Below are positions 34,808 to 43,487 of a DNA stretch of 64,000 nt, piece after piece (the stretch's first letter is position 1; the number at the start of each line of letters is the position of its first letter). The notes under the pieces were generated by a model that searched no databases, was not told the origin of the DNA, and saw only the letters and a list, made by a program, of their open reading frames with translations. The translations under genes were made by a program, and so were the position numbers. The DNA is taken from positions 1 through 64,000 of the forward strand of contig CACXWU010000004.1 in the NCBI GenBank assembly GCA_902771535.1. Direction: 5' to 3'. This DNA comes from an uncultured Pseudomonadota bacterium. GTDB taxonomy: Bacteria; Pseudomonadota; Alphaproteobacteria; UBA3830.

Positions 34808-34811
34808 GATT

Positions 34812-35222
34812 ATGCAGGCGAGTTTATTTAAAAGGAATGCAGTGCTGGTAGAGCAAAATCCTATGCATTGTAGGCTGTACAGTGACTTGCTGGAAGCCAA
34901 CGGATTCGATGTATATGTCGCCAAATCTGTTATGGATGCGCTCGTAAAAATCCGAGAAAAATCTCAAGATTTAGTCCTCATAAATACCGAAATAGTCGAA
35001 GAAAAATTCATACAAAAATTTATACATAACGTCAGAAATGAAGAAACCTCGAAAAACACGCCGATTATCGGTATTTCCATTTACGGAGAAGTTAAGAAAA
35101 AAAATATCGCGGAAATTGTCGATAGTTTCTTAACAAAGCCTTTTTCTCTTGATAGACTCATGGAGTCGATTGATAGTTGTATAGAAGAGCCGAATGATAC
35201 TGAGAGTCTTAATTATCAATGA
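34812..35222 (+). CDS. divK: DivK-like single-domain receiver, phosphoacceptor lost
   Basis: A 136-residue response-regulator receiver without output domain. It aligns to DivK along its length: AVLVEQNPMHCRLYSDLLEAN (first 30 residues), then DLVLINTEI where DivK has I-L-M-D-I, so the phosphorylated Asp is Asn58 here. The acidic pair E-D is E-Q, the switch Thr is Ser89, and only Lys109 (FLTKPFS) is kept. In Caulobacter, DivK phosphorylation controls the cell cycle; this protein is unlikely to be phosphorylated normally and may act by binding alone. It overlaps pleD by 29 bases, the usual gene order. Confidence 0.78.
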   Translation: MQASLFKRNAVLVEQNPMHCRLYSDLLEANGFDVYVAKSVMDALVKIREKSQDLVLINTEIVEEKFIQKFIHNVRNEETSKNTPIIGISIYGEVKKKNIAEIVDSFLTKPFSLDRLMESIDSCIEEPNDTESLNYQ

Positions 35223-36468
35223 GTGTGGATTAGATCTGAGTCGTATCAAAAAATATCTGGAAGACAATTTTTCCAAAGTGACTGAGTCGCGATCAATGGA
35301 AGATGCGTTGCGGGCCGTCGGACGAAGTCATTTGGATTTGGTTTTATTGGCTTTGTCGGACTCTGAGAATATTTGCTCGGATTTTCTCTCGGTACTGCGG
35401 CTGACTCTCGGTGTAACCCCTCTGATAGGAATCGCTGATAACTGCTCTCCGAGCGACTTTCCTCTTTTTTCAAATAGAGGCGTCGATGACATCGTATATT
35501 CGGATATTTCCGGAAACGATTTATTACGAAAAGTTAATGCCCTATCCGAAGCGAAAGAAAAAATCTATAGTTCCTTTTTAGTTAAAGACGCATTGAGAAA
35601 GCCGAAAAACAAAAAAATAACAATATTTTCAGAAAATCATCCGGATTTATTCGACGAAGATTTCTTAGATAGAGGAACAGTCGTTAATTTCGTAAAGGAT
35701 AACAATCCGACAAATTACCCTTTGTCGGATATTTTTCTGATAGATGCAAAACTTAAAAATATCGAGCAACTGTGTATCAGCTTGAAGCTATGCAAAGCAT
35801 ACCGCTACAAACCAATTCTTCTGATTACGGACGAAAATCATAGAAAAAAAGCGCTCGCCGTGTGTCGCAGAAATATCGGTGCGCTGGATATAATCGACTT
35901 AGGCACGCACCCATCAATAATTTCCTGTATGGTGGATGCTCACATAAAATATAAAAGACTACTGGACGGATTCTATCACGAGGTAAAAAGAAATACTTAT
36001 ATGTCGTCGATTGATGCGATCACATCCGTTTACAATCGTAGTTTTCTTGAAGATTATATTTCCGGACGAGATGAAGCATTGAATCACTCCGCAGTTTTGA
36101 TGATAGACCTCGATAAATTCAAAGAAATCAACGACAGATACGGACATACTTTCGCGGATAAAGTTCTCGGTGAAGTGGTTGCTCACATAAAGTCTTACAT
36201 CAGATTGACAGATTTCATTGCGCGCTACGGCGGGGATGAATTTTTAGTCTTCATGAGAAACATTTCCCGCGGAGAAATCGAAAAAATTGCTCAGCGTCTG
36301 GTCAACAGCGTTGAAAATAAATTATTCAATGGAATTCGCTGCACAATAAGCATCGGAGCATGCTACATCGGATCAGAAAATGTCAAACTTCGCGAGGCAA
36401 TTTTTATCGCCGACAGCTTTATGTATATTTCCAAAAGATCCGGTGGAAATTCCGTTTATCTTTGCTGA
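35194..36468 (+). CDS. pleD: PleD-like diguanylate cyclase with degenerate first receiver
   Basis: A 424-residue protein with receiver-receiver-GGDEF layout, which makes cyclic di-GMP. Receiver 1 (1-120) aligns to PleD but has N-E for the acidic pair, Ala53 in place of the phosphoacceptor Asp, and Ser for the conserved Lys. Receiver 2 (about 138-255) has FLIDAKL. The GGDEF domain is intact: GGDEF at 346-350, SIGA further on, and the inhibitory I-site R-L-T-D at 337-340 with the spacing found in PleD. It may thus be constitutive or be controlled by dimerisation and product inhibition. ATG lies inside the divK end. Confidence 0.85.
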   Translation: MILRVLIINECGLDLSRIKKYLEDNFSKVTESRSMEDALRAVGRSHLDLVLLALSDSENICSDFLSVLRLTLGVTPLIGIADNCSPSDFPLFSNRGVDDIVYSDISGNDLLRKVNALSEAKEKIYSSFLVKDALRKPKNKKITIFSENHPDLFDEDFLDRGTVVNFVKDNNPTNYPLSDIFLIDAKLKNIEQLCISLKLCKAYRYKPILLITDENHRKKALAVCRRNIGALDIIDLGTHPSIISCMVDAHIKYKRLLDGFYHEVKRNTYMSSIDAITSVYNRSFLEDYISGRDEALNHSAVLMIDLDKFKEINDRYGHTFADKVLGEVVAHIKSYIRLTDFIARYGGDEFLVFMRNISRGEIEKIAQRLVNSVENKLFNGIRCTISIGACYIGSENVKLREAIFIADSFMYISKRSGGNSVYLC

Positions 36469-36588
36469 CACAGGCATAAAAGATCACGTATTAGCAAAAA
36501 TTTGTGCGTTTTTTATACATTAATAAAAATTTTACATATTGGTGATATTTTTATATATAATGCACAAAAAGATGGCAAGGAGTTGATC

Positions 36589-37527
36589 ATGAATAAATTT
36601 TGCGCACTGGGTTTGAGCATGTTGTTATGTCTTGTGGGCTGTAAAGATTCCGAAAAGAGGCCGTTGAAAGAACAAAGTCCTCACCCATACCACGAAAAAA
36701 CGGGCGACGAAGCAATGGACCACGCAAAATCTTGGAGGCTTACAAATTTGGAAACTCTTGGAATGACGCTCGATTCAACAACAAGAAATGAAGCTATCGA
36801 TATTTTAAACTCTCGCGGGTATACGGTAGCATTATTTAAGCAAGGCATTCTGGAAGAAGTAGATCTTGCGGGATTGTCTCAAAAATCGCTTGAAAAATGG
36901 TTTGCGAAAGGGCTGCCCTCGAATGAGTTATTAGGCGATGGCATAAAATCATTTCATGATAGGTTAAAAAAATCCAGTGTAGTAATGGCTGGAAATTTAA
37001 ATTTTCAAGGCAAATGGGATAACCTTAGTGTGTCAGACGACTTCAAAAAGGATTTTATGCTTTTTATTTTCGATGAAAACAAAAAATTGATAATGTTTTT
37101 TAAACAATATCCGGAAAACAAGGAAGTCGGATTGGTTATATATGAAGGAATAAAAGGTTCCGGAATAAGCAATATGGGAGAGAAAAAACCGACCATAATT
37201 TTCAGAAAAGATCGATCCTTTGCGATTGTTAGAAAAAAAGATCCTAAGGCAACATCATTCACTATTTTTGCTCCGTCAATTATCGGGAAACACGTCGATG
37301 CATTCAATAAAGCGGGCGAAAGCATGATAAATTCAAAGGAGTTTAAAGAACTTCAGAAAAAAGAAAAAGAATACCTCAAGGATTTTGAAGGTTTGCCAAG
37401 CAAAGAATTCAGAAAAAAACGCGAAGAATTCAGAAATTCAAAAGAATATAAGGAATTAAGAAAAAAGATGGAAGAAAAATCCCGTCGCGAGTATTTGAAA
37501 AATCTAAACGAATCATCAGTAAAATAA
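36589..37527 (+). CDS. lipoprotein with charged helical tail, unknown
   Basis: A 312-residue protein with lipoprotein signal MNKFCALGLSMLLCLVGC (Cys at 18). The mature part has a mixed alpha/beta core (about 50-235) and a lysine/glutamate-rich helical end with repeated K-E-F-R-K / K-E-Y-K-E-L-R-K units. ATG 36589 is chosen because AAGGAG lies 8 bases upstream and it gives a clean lipobox, although the frame opens at 36502. No family recognised. Confidence 0.68.
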   Translation: MNKFCALGLSMLLCLVGCKDSEKRPLKEQSPHPYHEKTGDEAMDHAKSWRLTNLETLGMTLDSTTRNEAIDILNSRGYTVALFKQGILEEVDLAGLSQKSLEKWFAKGLPSNELLGDGIKSFHDRLKKSSVVMAGNLNFQGKWDNLSVSDDFKKDFMLFIFDENKKLIMFFKQYPENKEVGLVIYEGIKGSGISNMGEKKPTIIFRKDRSFAIVRKKDPKATSFTIFAPSIIGKHVDAFNKAGESMINSKEFKELQKKEKEYLKDFEGLPSKEFRKKREEFRNSKEYKELRKKMEEKSRREYLKNLNESSVK

Positions 37528-37560
37528 TAATTTGCTTTGAATTGATTTTTCATCCGCACG

Positions 37561-37589
37561 TGGAATCTGAAAAATTATAATGGTATAAT
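37561..37589 (+). promoter_or_regulatory. promoter of the dcw cluster
   Basis: TATAAT at 37584-37589 with TG one base before (TGGTATAAT) and a weak -35 TGGAAT (37561-37566) at 17 bases. It is about 20 bases before ftsL. Confidence 0.5.
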
Positions 37590-37611
37590 TGCGCGTTTTT
37601 TGGGTGTTCCG

Positions 37612-37968
37612 ATGGTATCAAAAAGGGCGTCAATTTTTTTCTCATTCTTCATTTGTGTTGCGGGCACTGTCCTTTTTTATCTCAAGTATTCCGTAATGGA
37701 CATCGAAGATCGTATCTACAGGGCAAAAAAAGAATTGAAAATCGAAAAAGCAAACAACCATATTCTGAGAGCGGAATGGAAGGCACTGACGACTCCTGAA
37801 AGAGTGCAGAGATTAGCGATTAAGCATTTGAAAATGAAACAAATTTTGCCGCAACAACTGAGGGAATATGATCCATCGATTTTTCACAGCGATTCGAAAA
37901 AACAAAATACGAAAAAGTTATCGAAAATCATTTCAGAAATGGTGGCTGAGGCAAGTTCGGAGGACTAG
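37612..37968 (+). CDS. ftsL: cell division protein FtsL
   Basis: A 118-residue bitopic protein: short cytoplasmic start, one membrane segment (about 8-26), then a periplasmic leucine-zipper-like helix (VMDIEDRIYRAKKEL ... ILRAEWKALTTPERVQRLAIKHLKM) characteristic of FtsL. It joins FtsB and FtsQ to activate FtsWI at the septum. ATG 37612 is preferred over TTG 37600. It lies directly before ftsI, as in other alphaproteobacteria. Confidence 0.82.
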   Translation: MVSKRASIFFSFFICVAGTVLFYLKYSVMDIEDRIYRAKKELKIEKANNHILRAEWKALTTPERVQRLAIKHLKMKQILPQQLREYDPSIFHSDSKKQNTKKLSKIISEMVAEASSED

Positions 37969-39618
37969 GTGTACGAAATCGGTCACAATCTTTATTCGCG
38001 GACTTATCGTGCATTGATGATTGCAAAAAAAAGAACTTTTGTCGTGATCAGTGTTTTCATTTTTGCTTTCCTGGTTTTAATAGTTCGGCTGGCTCACGTT
38101 ATGATTTTCAACAAAAATGATGGCGAAAATTCTCTCTATGCAAACGCACCAATCATCGCATTTCGCGCCGATATTGTCGATCGAAATAACAACATTATCG
38201 CGACGAGTTTGCCGACTGTTTCTCTTTATGCATGCCCTCACGAAATGATCGATTTTGATGAAGCCGCGGAAAAAACTTGCGCCGTTTTTAAGGATATCGA
38301 AAAGGAAAAATTTCTGCGTCGCCTGAAAAAATCCAAAAAATTTTTGTGGGTAAAAAGAAATTTATCTCCGACACAGGAACAGGAAATTTTGAACCAAGGA
38401 ATTCCGGGATTTCACTTTTTGAAAACCGAAAAAAGAGTTTATCCCGATAAAAATTTGCTGTCACATGTGATCGGCGGAACTGATATCGATAACAACGGGA
38501 TCGCCGGAATCGAAAAAGTTTTCGACGAGGCACTGAAGTCTTCAACTCAATCGATTGCGCTTTCAATCGATCTGAATATTCAGCACGCCGTTCACGACGA
38601 ATTGCAAAAAGCGATCGATGAATTTCGTGCAAAAGGTGGCGCGGCGATCGTGATGAAAATCAAAACGGGCGAAATTTTTTCGTTGGTTTCTTTGCCGGAT
38701 TTTGATCCGAACAGAAATGAAAATCCGAATTCCCGCGAGCGTTTTAACATGGCGACCTCATCCGCAATTGAGCCGGGATCGAGCGCGAAAATTATCAATA
38801 CCGCGATGGCATTGGAAACAAAAAAAATCACTCCGTTTTCTCAATATGATGCACGATTTCCAATCAAGATCGGACGCTTTACGATTCACGATTTTCATGG
38901 TCGCGGAACTCATCTGAGCGTCGAAGAAATTTTGAAATATTCTTCCAATATCGGGTCGGCGAAAATCGCGTTGGACGTCGGGCGAAAATATCAAAAAGAA
39001 TTTTTCAAAAAAATCGGACTTTTGGATACGGTCGCGTGCGAATTGGTGGAAACTCAAAAACCGCTGTATCCGAAAAATTGGGGCGAAGTGAACTCGATGA
39101 CCATTGCTTTCGGACACGGAATTGCTCTCAGTCCGCTGCATTTAATCACGGTTGTTTCGGGAATGCTGAACGGCGGAATGAAAAATAATCCGACGCTCTT
39201 GAAAAAGAATTCGGCACCGTCCGGCGAAAGAATTATTTCCGAAAAAACAGCAAAACAGATTGCGATTTTAATGCGGCTAAACGTGACGGAAGGTGCAAAT
39301 AAAAAGGCAGAAGTGAAAGGATATTGCGTCGGCGGAAAATCTGGAACGGCGGAAAAATTAAATCGCGGAAAATATTCAAAAACAGCGAACTACACGGGAT
39401 TTATCGGCGCATTTCCGATGCCGAATCCTGAGTATTCCGTCTATGTCGTTTTGGATGAACCGCAAGCGACAAAAAAAACTCACGGATACCGGACAGCAGG
39501 ATGGATCGCGGCCCCGACAGCGGCAAATATTATTCAAAGAATCGGTCCGATGTTGAACGTAACGACTTCCGGAAATCGTGAACCAAATTGGCATGAAATG
39601 TTGAGAAAAGTAAAATGA
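37969..39618 (+). CDS. ftsI: septal transpeptidase FtsI (PBP3)
   Basis: A 549-residue class B PBP that cross-links septal peptidoglycan. One membrane segment (about 23-47), a pedestal domain (RADIVDRNNNIIAT at about 66), then the transpeptidase domain with SxxK Ser271-Lys274 (EPGSSAK; the usual S-T-F-K is varied), SxN 325-327 (YSSN) and KSGT 457-460. GTG start, one base after the ftsL stop codon region. It overlaps murE by 4 bases (ATGA). Confidence 0.94.
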   Translation: MYEIGHNLYSRTYRALMIAKKRTFVVISVFIFAFLVLIVRLAHVMIFNKNDGENSLYANAPIIAFRADIVDRNNNIIATSLPTVSLYACPHEMIDFDEAAEKTCAVFKDIEKEKFLRRLKKSKKFLWVKRNLSPTQEQEILNQGIPGFHFLKTEKRVYPDKNLLSHVIGGTDIDNNGIAGIEKVFDEALKSSTQSIALSIDLNIQHAVHDELQKAIDEFRAKGGAAIVMKIKTGEIFSLVSLPDFDPNRNENPNSRERFNMATSSAIEPGSSAKIINTAMALETKKITPFSQYDARFPIKIGRFTIHDFHGRGTHLSVEEILKYSSNIGSAKIALDVGRKYQKEFFKKIGLLDTVACELVETQKPLYPKNWGEVNSMTIAFGHGIALSPLHLITVVSGMLNGGMKNNPTLLKKNSAPSGERIISEKTAKQIAILMRLNVTEGANKKAEVKGYCVGGKSGTAEKLNRGKYSKTANYTGFIGAFPMPNPEYSVYVVLDEPQATKKTHGYRTAGWIAAPTAANIIQRIGPMLNVTTSGNREPNWHEMLRKVK

Positions 39619-41045
39619 AGAAGTTAGCGGATTTTTTCCCAGTTGATGATGATTTGAAAAATTTATCGGTGACCGACGTCGTGGACGATTCACGAAAAGC
39701 GACTCCCGGCAGCATGTTTTTTGCAATCAACGGAAACGCGTCCGACGGAAATATTTTCATCCAAGATGCAATCAAAAACGGAGCGAAATTTATAGTATCT
39801 CGCGACGAAAATTTTTCAGTGGAAAAACGCGGCGACGTTGTATTTTTTTTCGTAACAAATCCACGAAAAGAATTGGCGCGAGTTTGCTCGATTTTTTGGC
39901 CGGCAAATTTCGATCACGTGGTCGCCGTCACGGGCACAAACGGAAAAAGTTCTACAGTCGACATTGTCCGCCAAATTTGGATCCATTCAGATATAAACGC
40001 GGCCAGCGTCGGAACCTTGGGCATCATCACGAAAGATTCTGAGATTAAAGGAAGTTTAACGTCTCCCGGGGCAATTGCGCTGCATCATATTTTCGAAGAC
40101 TTTAAAAAGAAAAATATTAAAAATGTCGCGATGGAAGCGTCCAGTCACGGATTGGATCAGCATCGCATCGACGGCATAAATTTTTCGGTTTGCGCATTCA
40201 CAAATTTCACTCAAGATCACTTGGATTACCATAAAACTTTTGAAAATTATTGGCTCGCGAAAGAAAGATTATTTTCAGAATTAGGCGGAGATTTTTTTGT
40301 TATAAATTCCGACGATATCATGAGCGAAAAAATTGAAAAAATCGCGCGCGAAAAAAATATCAACTGCATAAGTTACGGAAAAAAATCCGACCAAATAAAA
40401 TTGATTTCTGTTCGCGAAATCGACCAATATCAAAAAGTGAAAATTTCGTTTTTCGAAAGAGAAATAGAATTCGATTTATCATTGGCGGGAGATTTCCAAG
40501 TTTATAATTCTCTTTGCGCAATGGGAATTTGCTACGCCACGGGAATTTCCATCGACTCGATTTGTGAATCATTGAAAAAATTAAAACCTATCAACGGAAG
40601 ATTGGAACTTGTCGGACAATGCCATGACGCAAGCATTTACATTGATTATGCGCACACCCCCGACGCCTTGAAAAATGCAATTTTATCTTTGCGAAAACAC
40701 ACAAAAAATAGATTGCTCGTGGTTTTCGGATGCGGCGGAAATCGCGACAAGGACAAACGACATCTCATGGGAAAAGTTGCGAAAGAATTTGCCGACGTCG
40801 CGGTCATAACGGACGACAATCCGCGAAACGAAGATCCGAAATCCATAAGAAAAATGATTCTGGACGGCTGCCCCGACGCAAAAGAAATCGCCGACAGGAA
40901 AGAAGCCGTAAAATTTGCTATCAATCAACTGCGGTCGGGTGATATATTATTAGTCGCCGGAAAGGGGCACGAGGATTACCAAATTCTGGCGGGCGGAAAA
41001 ATTCACTTTAGTGATAAAGAAATTATTTTGGACGAAATAAAATGA
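39615..41045 (+). CDS. murE: UDP-MurNAc-tripeptide synthetase, meso-DAP adding
   Basis: A 476-residue Mur ligase that adds meso-diaminopimelate to UDP-MurNAc-L-Ala-D-Glu. ATP site TGTNGKSS is at 106-113, the carbamylated-lysine region and MEASSHGLDQHR at about 173, and DNPRNEDP at 401-408, whose DNPR motif marks meso-DAP rather than lysine specificity. This agrees with asd in the window. Overlaps ftsI and murF by 4 bases each, implying coupled translation. Confidence 0.95.
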   Translation: MKKLADFFPVDDDLKNLSVTDVVDDSRKATPGSMFFAINGNASDGNIFIQDAIKNGAKFIVSRDENFSVEKRGDVVFFFVTNPRKELARVCSIFWPANFDHVVAVTGTNGKSSTVDIVRQIWIHSDINAASVGTLGIITKDSEIKGSLTSPGAIALHHIFEDFKKKNIKNVAMEASSHGLDQHRIDGINFSVCAFTNFTQDHLDYHKTFENYWLAKERLFSELGGDFFVINSDDIMSEKIEKIAREKNINCISYGKKSDQIKLISVREIDQYQKVKISFFEREIEFDLSLAGDFQVYNSLCAMGICYATGISIDSICESLKKLKPINGRLELVGQCHDASIYIDYAHTPDALKNAILSLRKHTKNRLLVVFGCGGNRDKDKRHLMGKVAKEFADVAVITDDNPRNEDPKSIRKMILDGCPDAKEIADRKEAVKFAINQLRSGDILLVAGKGHEDYQILAGGKIHFSDKEIILDEIK

Positions 41046-42406
41046 TATTCAGCAAAGAAGAATTATCGGAAATTTTTAAAACGAAAGTTGAGAAAAACGT
41101 CGACGATATTTGCATTGATTCGCGCGAAGCAAAATTGGGAGATTTATTCATCGCGTTGAAAGGTGAAAATGTCGACGGCCACGATTTTGTAAAATCAGCT
41201 TTCGAAAACGGCGCGGTACTGTCTTTAATTCAGAGCGAAAATGAAGATTATCGTGATTACGAAGAGAATTTAATCAAAGTTAATTCGACTTATCAAGGAC
41301 TGTTGGATCTCGCAAAATACAATGTCGCGCAGACAAATGCGAAATACATCGGCGTAACGGGAAGCATCGGAAAAACTACAACGAAAAATTTAATTTATCA
41401 TTTGCTCTCAAAAAATTTTCCGAGCGAAATTTATGTAACAAAAAAAAATTTCAACAGCAAAATCGGTCTGCCGATATGCGCGGCGTGCATGCCTCGAAAA
41501 ACCAAAATCGGTATTTTCGAAATGGGAATGGGAGCAATCGGCGACATAAAAAATCTCATCAAAATTATCGAGCCGAATATTTCGGTCATCACACACATTT
41601 GCGAAACTCATTTGGAATTCTTCAACTGTGTTTGGGATATTGCAAAAGCGAAATCCGAAATTATGGAGACGAGAATTCCGCAAGATGCTGTAATTATTCC
41701 GGCGGATTCTGCTTACACTGATTTTCTGAAAAACAAAGCAAAAAATTTAGGTGCGAAAAACATTTTCACTTTTGGATTTTCGAAATCCGATGCACAGATT
41801 ATTTCACAAAATCAGTTTTCGGATAGAACGGAAATTGTTGCAAATATTCTGGGGAAAAAAATTCGTTATTGCGTAAATTGTCACAATAATTCAGTAATTC
41901 CAAACAGCTTGGCGGCGATTTTGGCGGCCCACGCGGCGAGCAAAATTGATCTCCAGGATTTAGCAAACGAGATTAAAAATTTTTCATCTGCAAATCGACG
42001 CGGAGAGATTTTCGAAAAAAACGGAATAACAATAATAGATGATTCTTACAATGCATGTTACACTTCCGTCCGGTCCGCAATTGAATCTTTATCGAAATAT
42101 TCCGGAAGAAAAATTTTAGCGATCGGAGATATGAAAGAATTGGGAAAAAACAGCCGATTTTTTCACGAAAATCTTTCGTCGACAATCGACAAATTCGGCG
42201 TGGATTCAGTTTTTGCGTGCGGCGAGTTATCGAAATATTTATTCGAAAATCTTCGTGAAGAAAAACGCGGAGGATGGTACGAAAATTCGCAAAAATTATC
42301 GGAAAGCATCGTCTCAAAAATTCAAAAGGGCGATACAATTTTGGTGAAAGGTTCGAATTCAATGCAAATGAATAAAGTCGTGGAGGCAATCGATCATGCT
42401 CTATAA
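41042..42406 (+). CDS. murF: UDP-MurNAc-tripeptide D-Ala-D-Ala ligase
   Basis: A 454-residue Mur ligase that completes the pentapeptide. N-terminal DSREAKLGDLFIALKGENVDGHDF is the typical substrate domain start, ATP site TGSIGKTT lies at 106-113, and IIDDSYNACYTS at about 336 and IGDMKELG at about 362 are MurF signatures. Overlaps murE by 4 bases and mraY by 11. Confidence 0.94.
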   Translation: MIFSKEELSEIFKTKVEKNVDDICIDSREAKLGDLFIALKGENVDGHDFVKSAFENGAVLSLIQSENEDYRDYEENLIKVNSTYQGLLDLAKYNVAQTNAKYIGVTGSIGKTTTKNLIYHLLSKNFPSEIYVTKKNFNSKIGLPICAACMPRKTKIGIFEMGMGAIGDIKNLIKIIEPNISVITHICETHLEFFNCVWDIAKAKSEIMETRIPQDAVIIPADSAYTDFLKNKAKNLGAKNIFTFGFSKSDAQIISQNQFSDRTEIVANILGKKIRYCVNCHNNSVIPNSLAAILAAHAASKIDLQDLANEIKNFSSANRRGEIFEKNGITIIDDSYNACYTSVRSAIESLSKYSGRKILAIGDMKELGKNSRFFHENLSSTIDKFGVDSVFACGELSKYLFENLREEKRGGWYENSQKLSESIVSKIQKGDTILVKGSNSMQMNKVVEAIDHAL

Positions 42407-43469
42407 TTTATCTTCGTTTTTTGACGTTATTTCCGGAATAAATCTATTTCGATACATAACTTTTCGTACGGTTTGTGCGTTGATTACTTCGTTGCTGATC
42501 AGTTTTTTCCTCTACCCCATTTTTATCAAAAAATCAAACAGGAAACAGCCGATCAGATTGGACGGACCTCAGTCTCATGTTGAAAATAAGCAAGGCACTC
42601 CGACCATGGGTGGCACGATAATTATTGCTTCGACTATTTTTTCGTCCGTGCTTTGGGGAGACGTCACGAACGAATATTTACTGTTGATTTTGGGATTGAC
42701 TTTTGTGTTCTCGCTACTTGGATTTATCGACGATTATTTGAAGACAAAATACAAAAATTCAAAAGGAGTTTCGGGACGACAAAAATTGGCTGTTCAGATA
42801 ATTACGGCGTTGGTTTTTTCGTATTTGGTTGAGCAGCTACGCACCCCGGAAGTCGCCGGGCATCTAGCTTTTCCGTTCTTCAAAAATTTCACGATTCACA
42901 GCTCGGTATTTCTGATTTTATTCACGACTTTTGTAATCACCGGAAGTTCGAATGCTGTAAATCTCACCGACGGACTGGACGGTCTCGCAACCTTTCCGTC
43001 AATGCTGGCGGCGTTTTGTTTGGGAGTAATGTCTTACATCGCGGGGCATTTTGTTTTCGCAAATTATTTGCAGTTGTTTTACATTCCGACCTCAGGAGAA
43101 TTGTGCATTTTTTGCGGATCGATGATCGGGGCGTGTTTGGGATTCCTTTGGTACAACGCTCCACCTGCAAAAATCTTCATGGGAGACACCGGGTCATTGG
43201 CGATCGGAGGAGCATTAGGCGGACTCAGCGTGATTATCAAACAGGAATTTGCATTGGCGATCATAGGCGGATTATTCGTAATCGAAGCCGTCTCTGTGAT
43301 GCTGCAGGTTTGGTATTATAAAATTACGAAAAAGAGAATTTTTTTGATGGCGCCAATTCATCATCATTTTGAAAAAAAGGGGTGGTCCGAGCCGACGGTT
43401 GTCATCAGATTTTGGATTATTTCCATAGTGTTTGCTTTGATCGGGTTGGCGACTTTGAAGATCAGATAA
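42396..43469 (+). CDS. mraY: phospho-MurNAc-pentapeptide translocase (lipid I synthase)
   Basis: A 357-residue membrane enzyme with ten hydrophobic segments. It moves phospho-MurNAc-pentapeptide to undecaprenyl phosphate. Motifs: GTPTMGGTI (about 67), GFIDDYLK (catalytic Asp pair at about 111-112), NAVNLTDGLDGLA (about 188) and MAPIHHHFEKKGW (about 321). Starts inside the end of murF. Confidence 0.95.
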   Translation: MLYNLSSFFDVISGINLFRYITFRTVCALITSLLISFFLYPIFIKKSNRKQPIRLDGPQSHVENKQGTPTMGGTIIIASTIFSSVLWGDVTNEYLLLILGLTFVFSLLGFIDDYLKTKYKNSKGVSGRQKLAVQIITALVFSYLVEQLRTPEVAGHLAFPFFKNFTIHSSVFLILFTTFVITGSSNAVNLTDGLDGLATFPSMLAAFCLGVMSYIAGHFVFANYLQLFYIPTSGELCIFCGSMIGACLGFLWYNAPPAKIFMGDTGSLAIGGALGGLSVIIKQEFALAIIGGLFVIEAVSVMLQVWYYKITKKRIFLMAPIHHHFEKKGWSEPTVVIRFWIISIVFALIGLATLKIR

Positions 43470-43487
43470 ATTTTTAGAGGTATCGGA

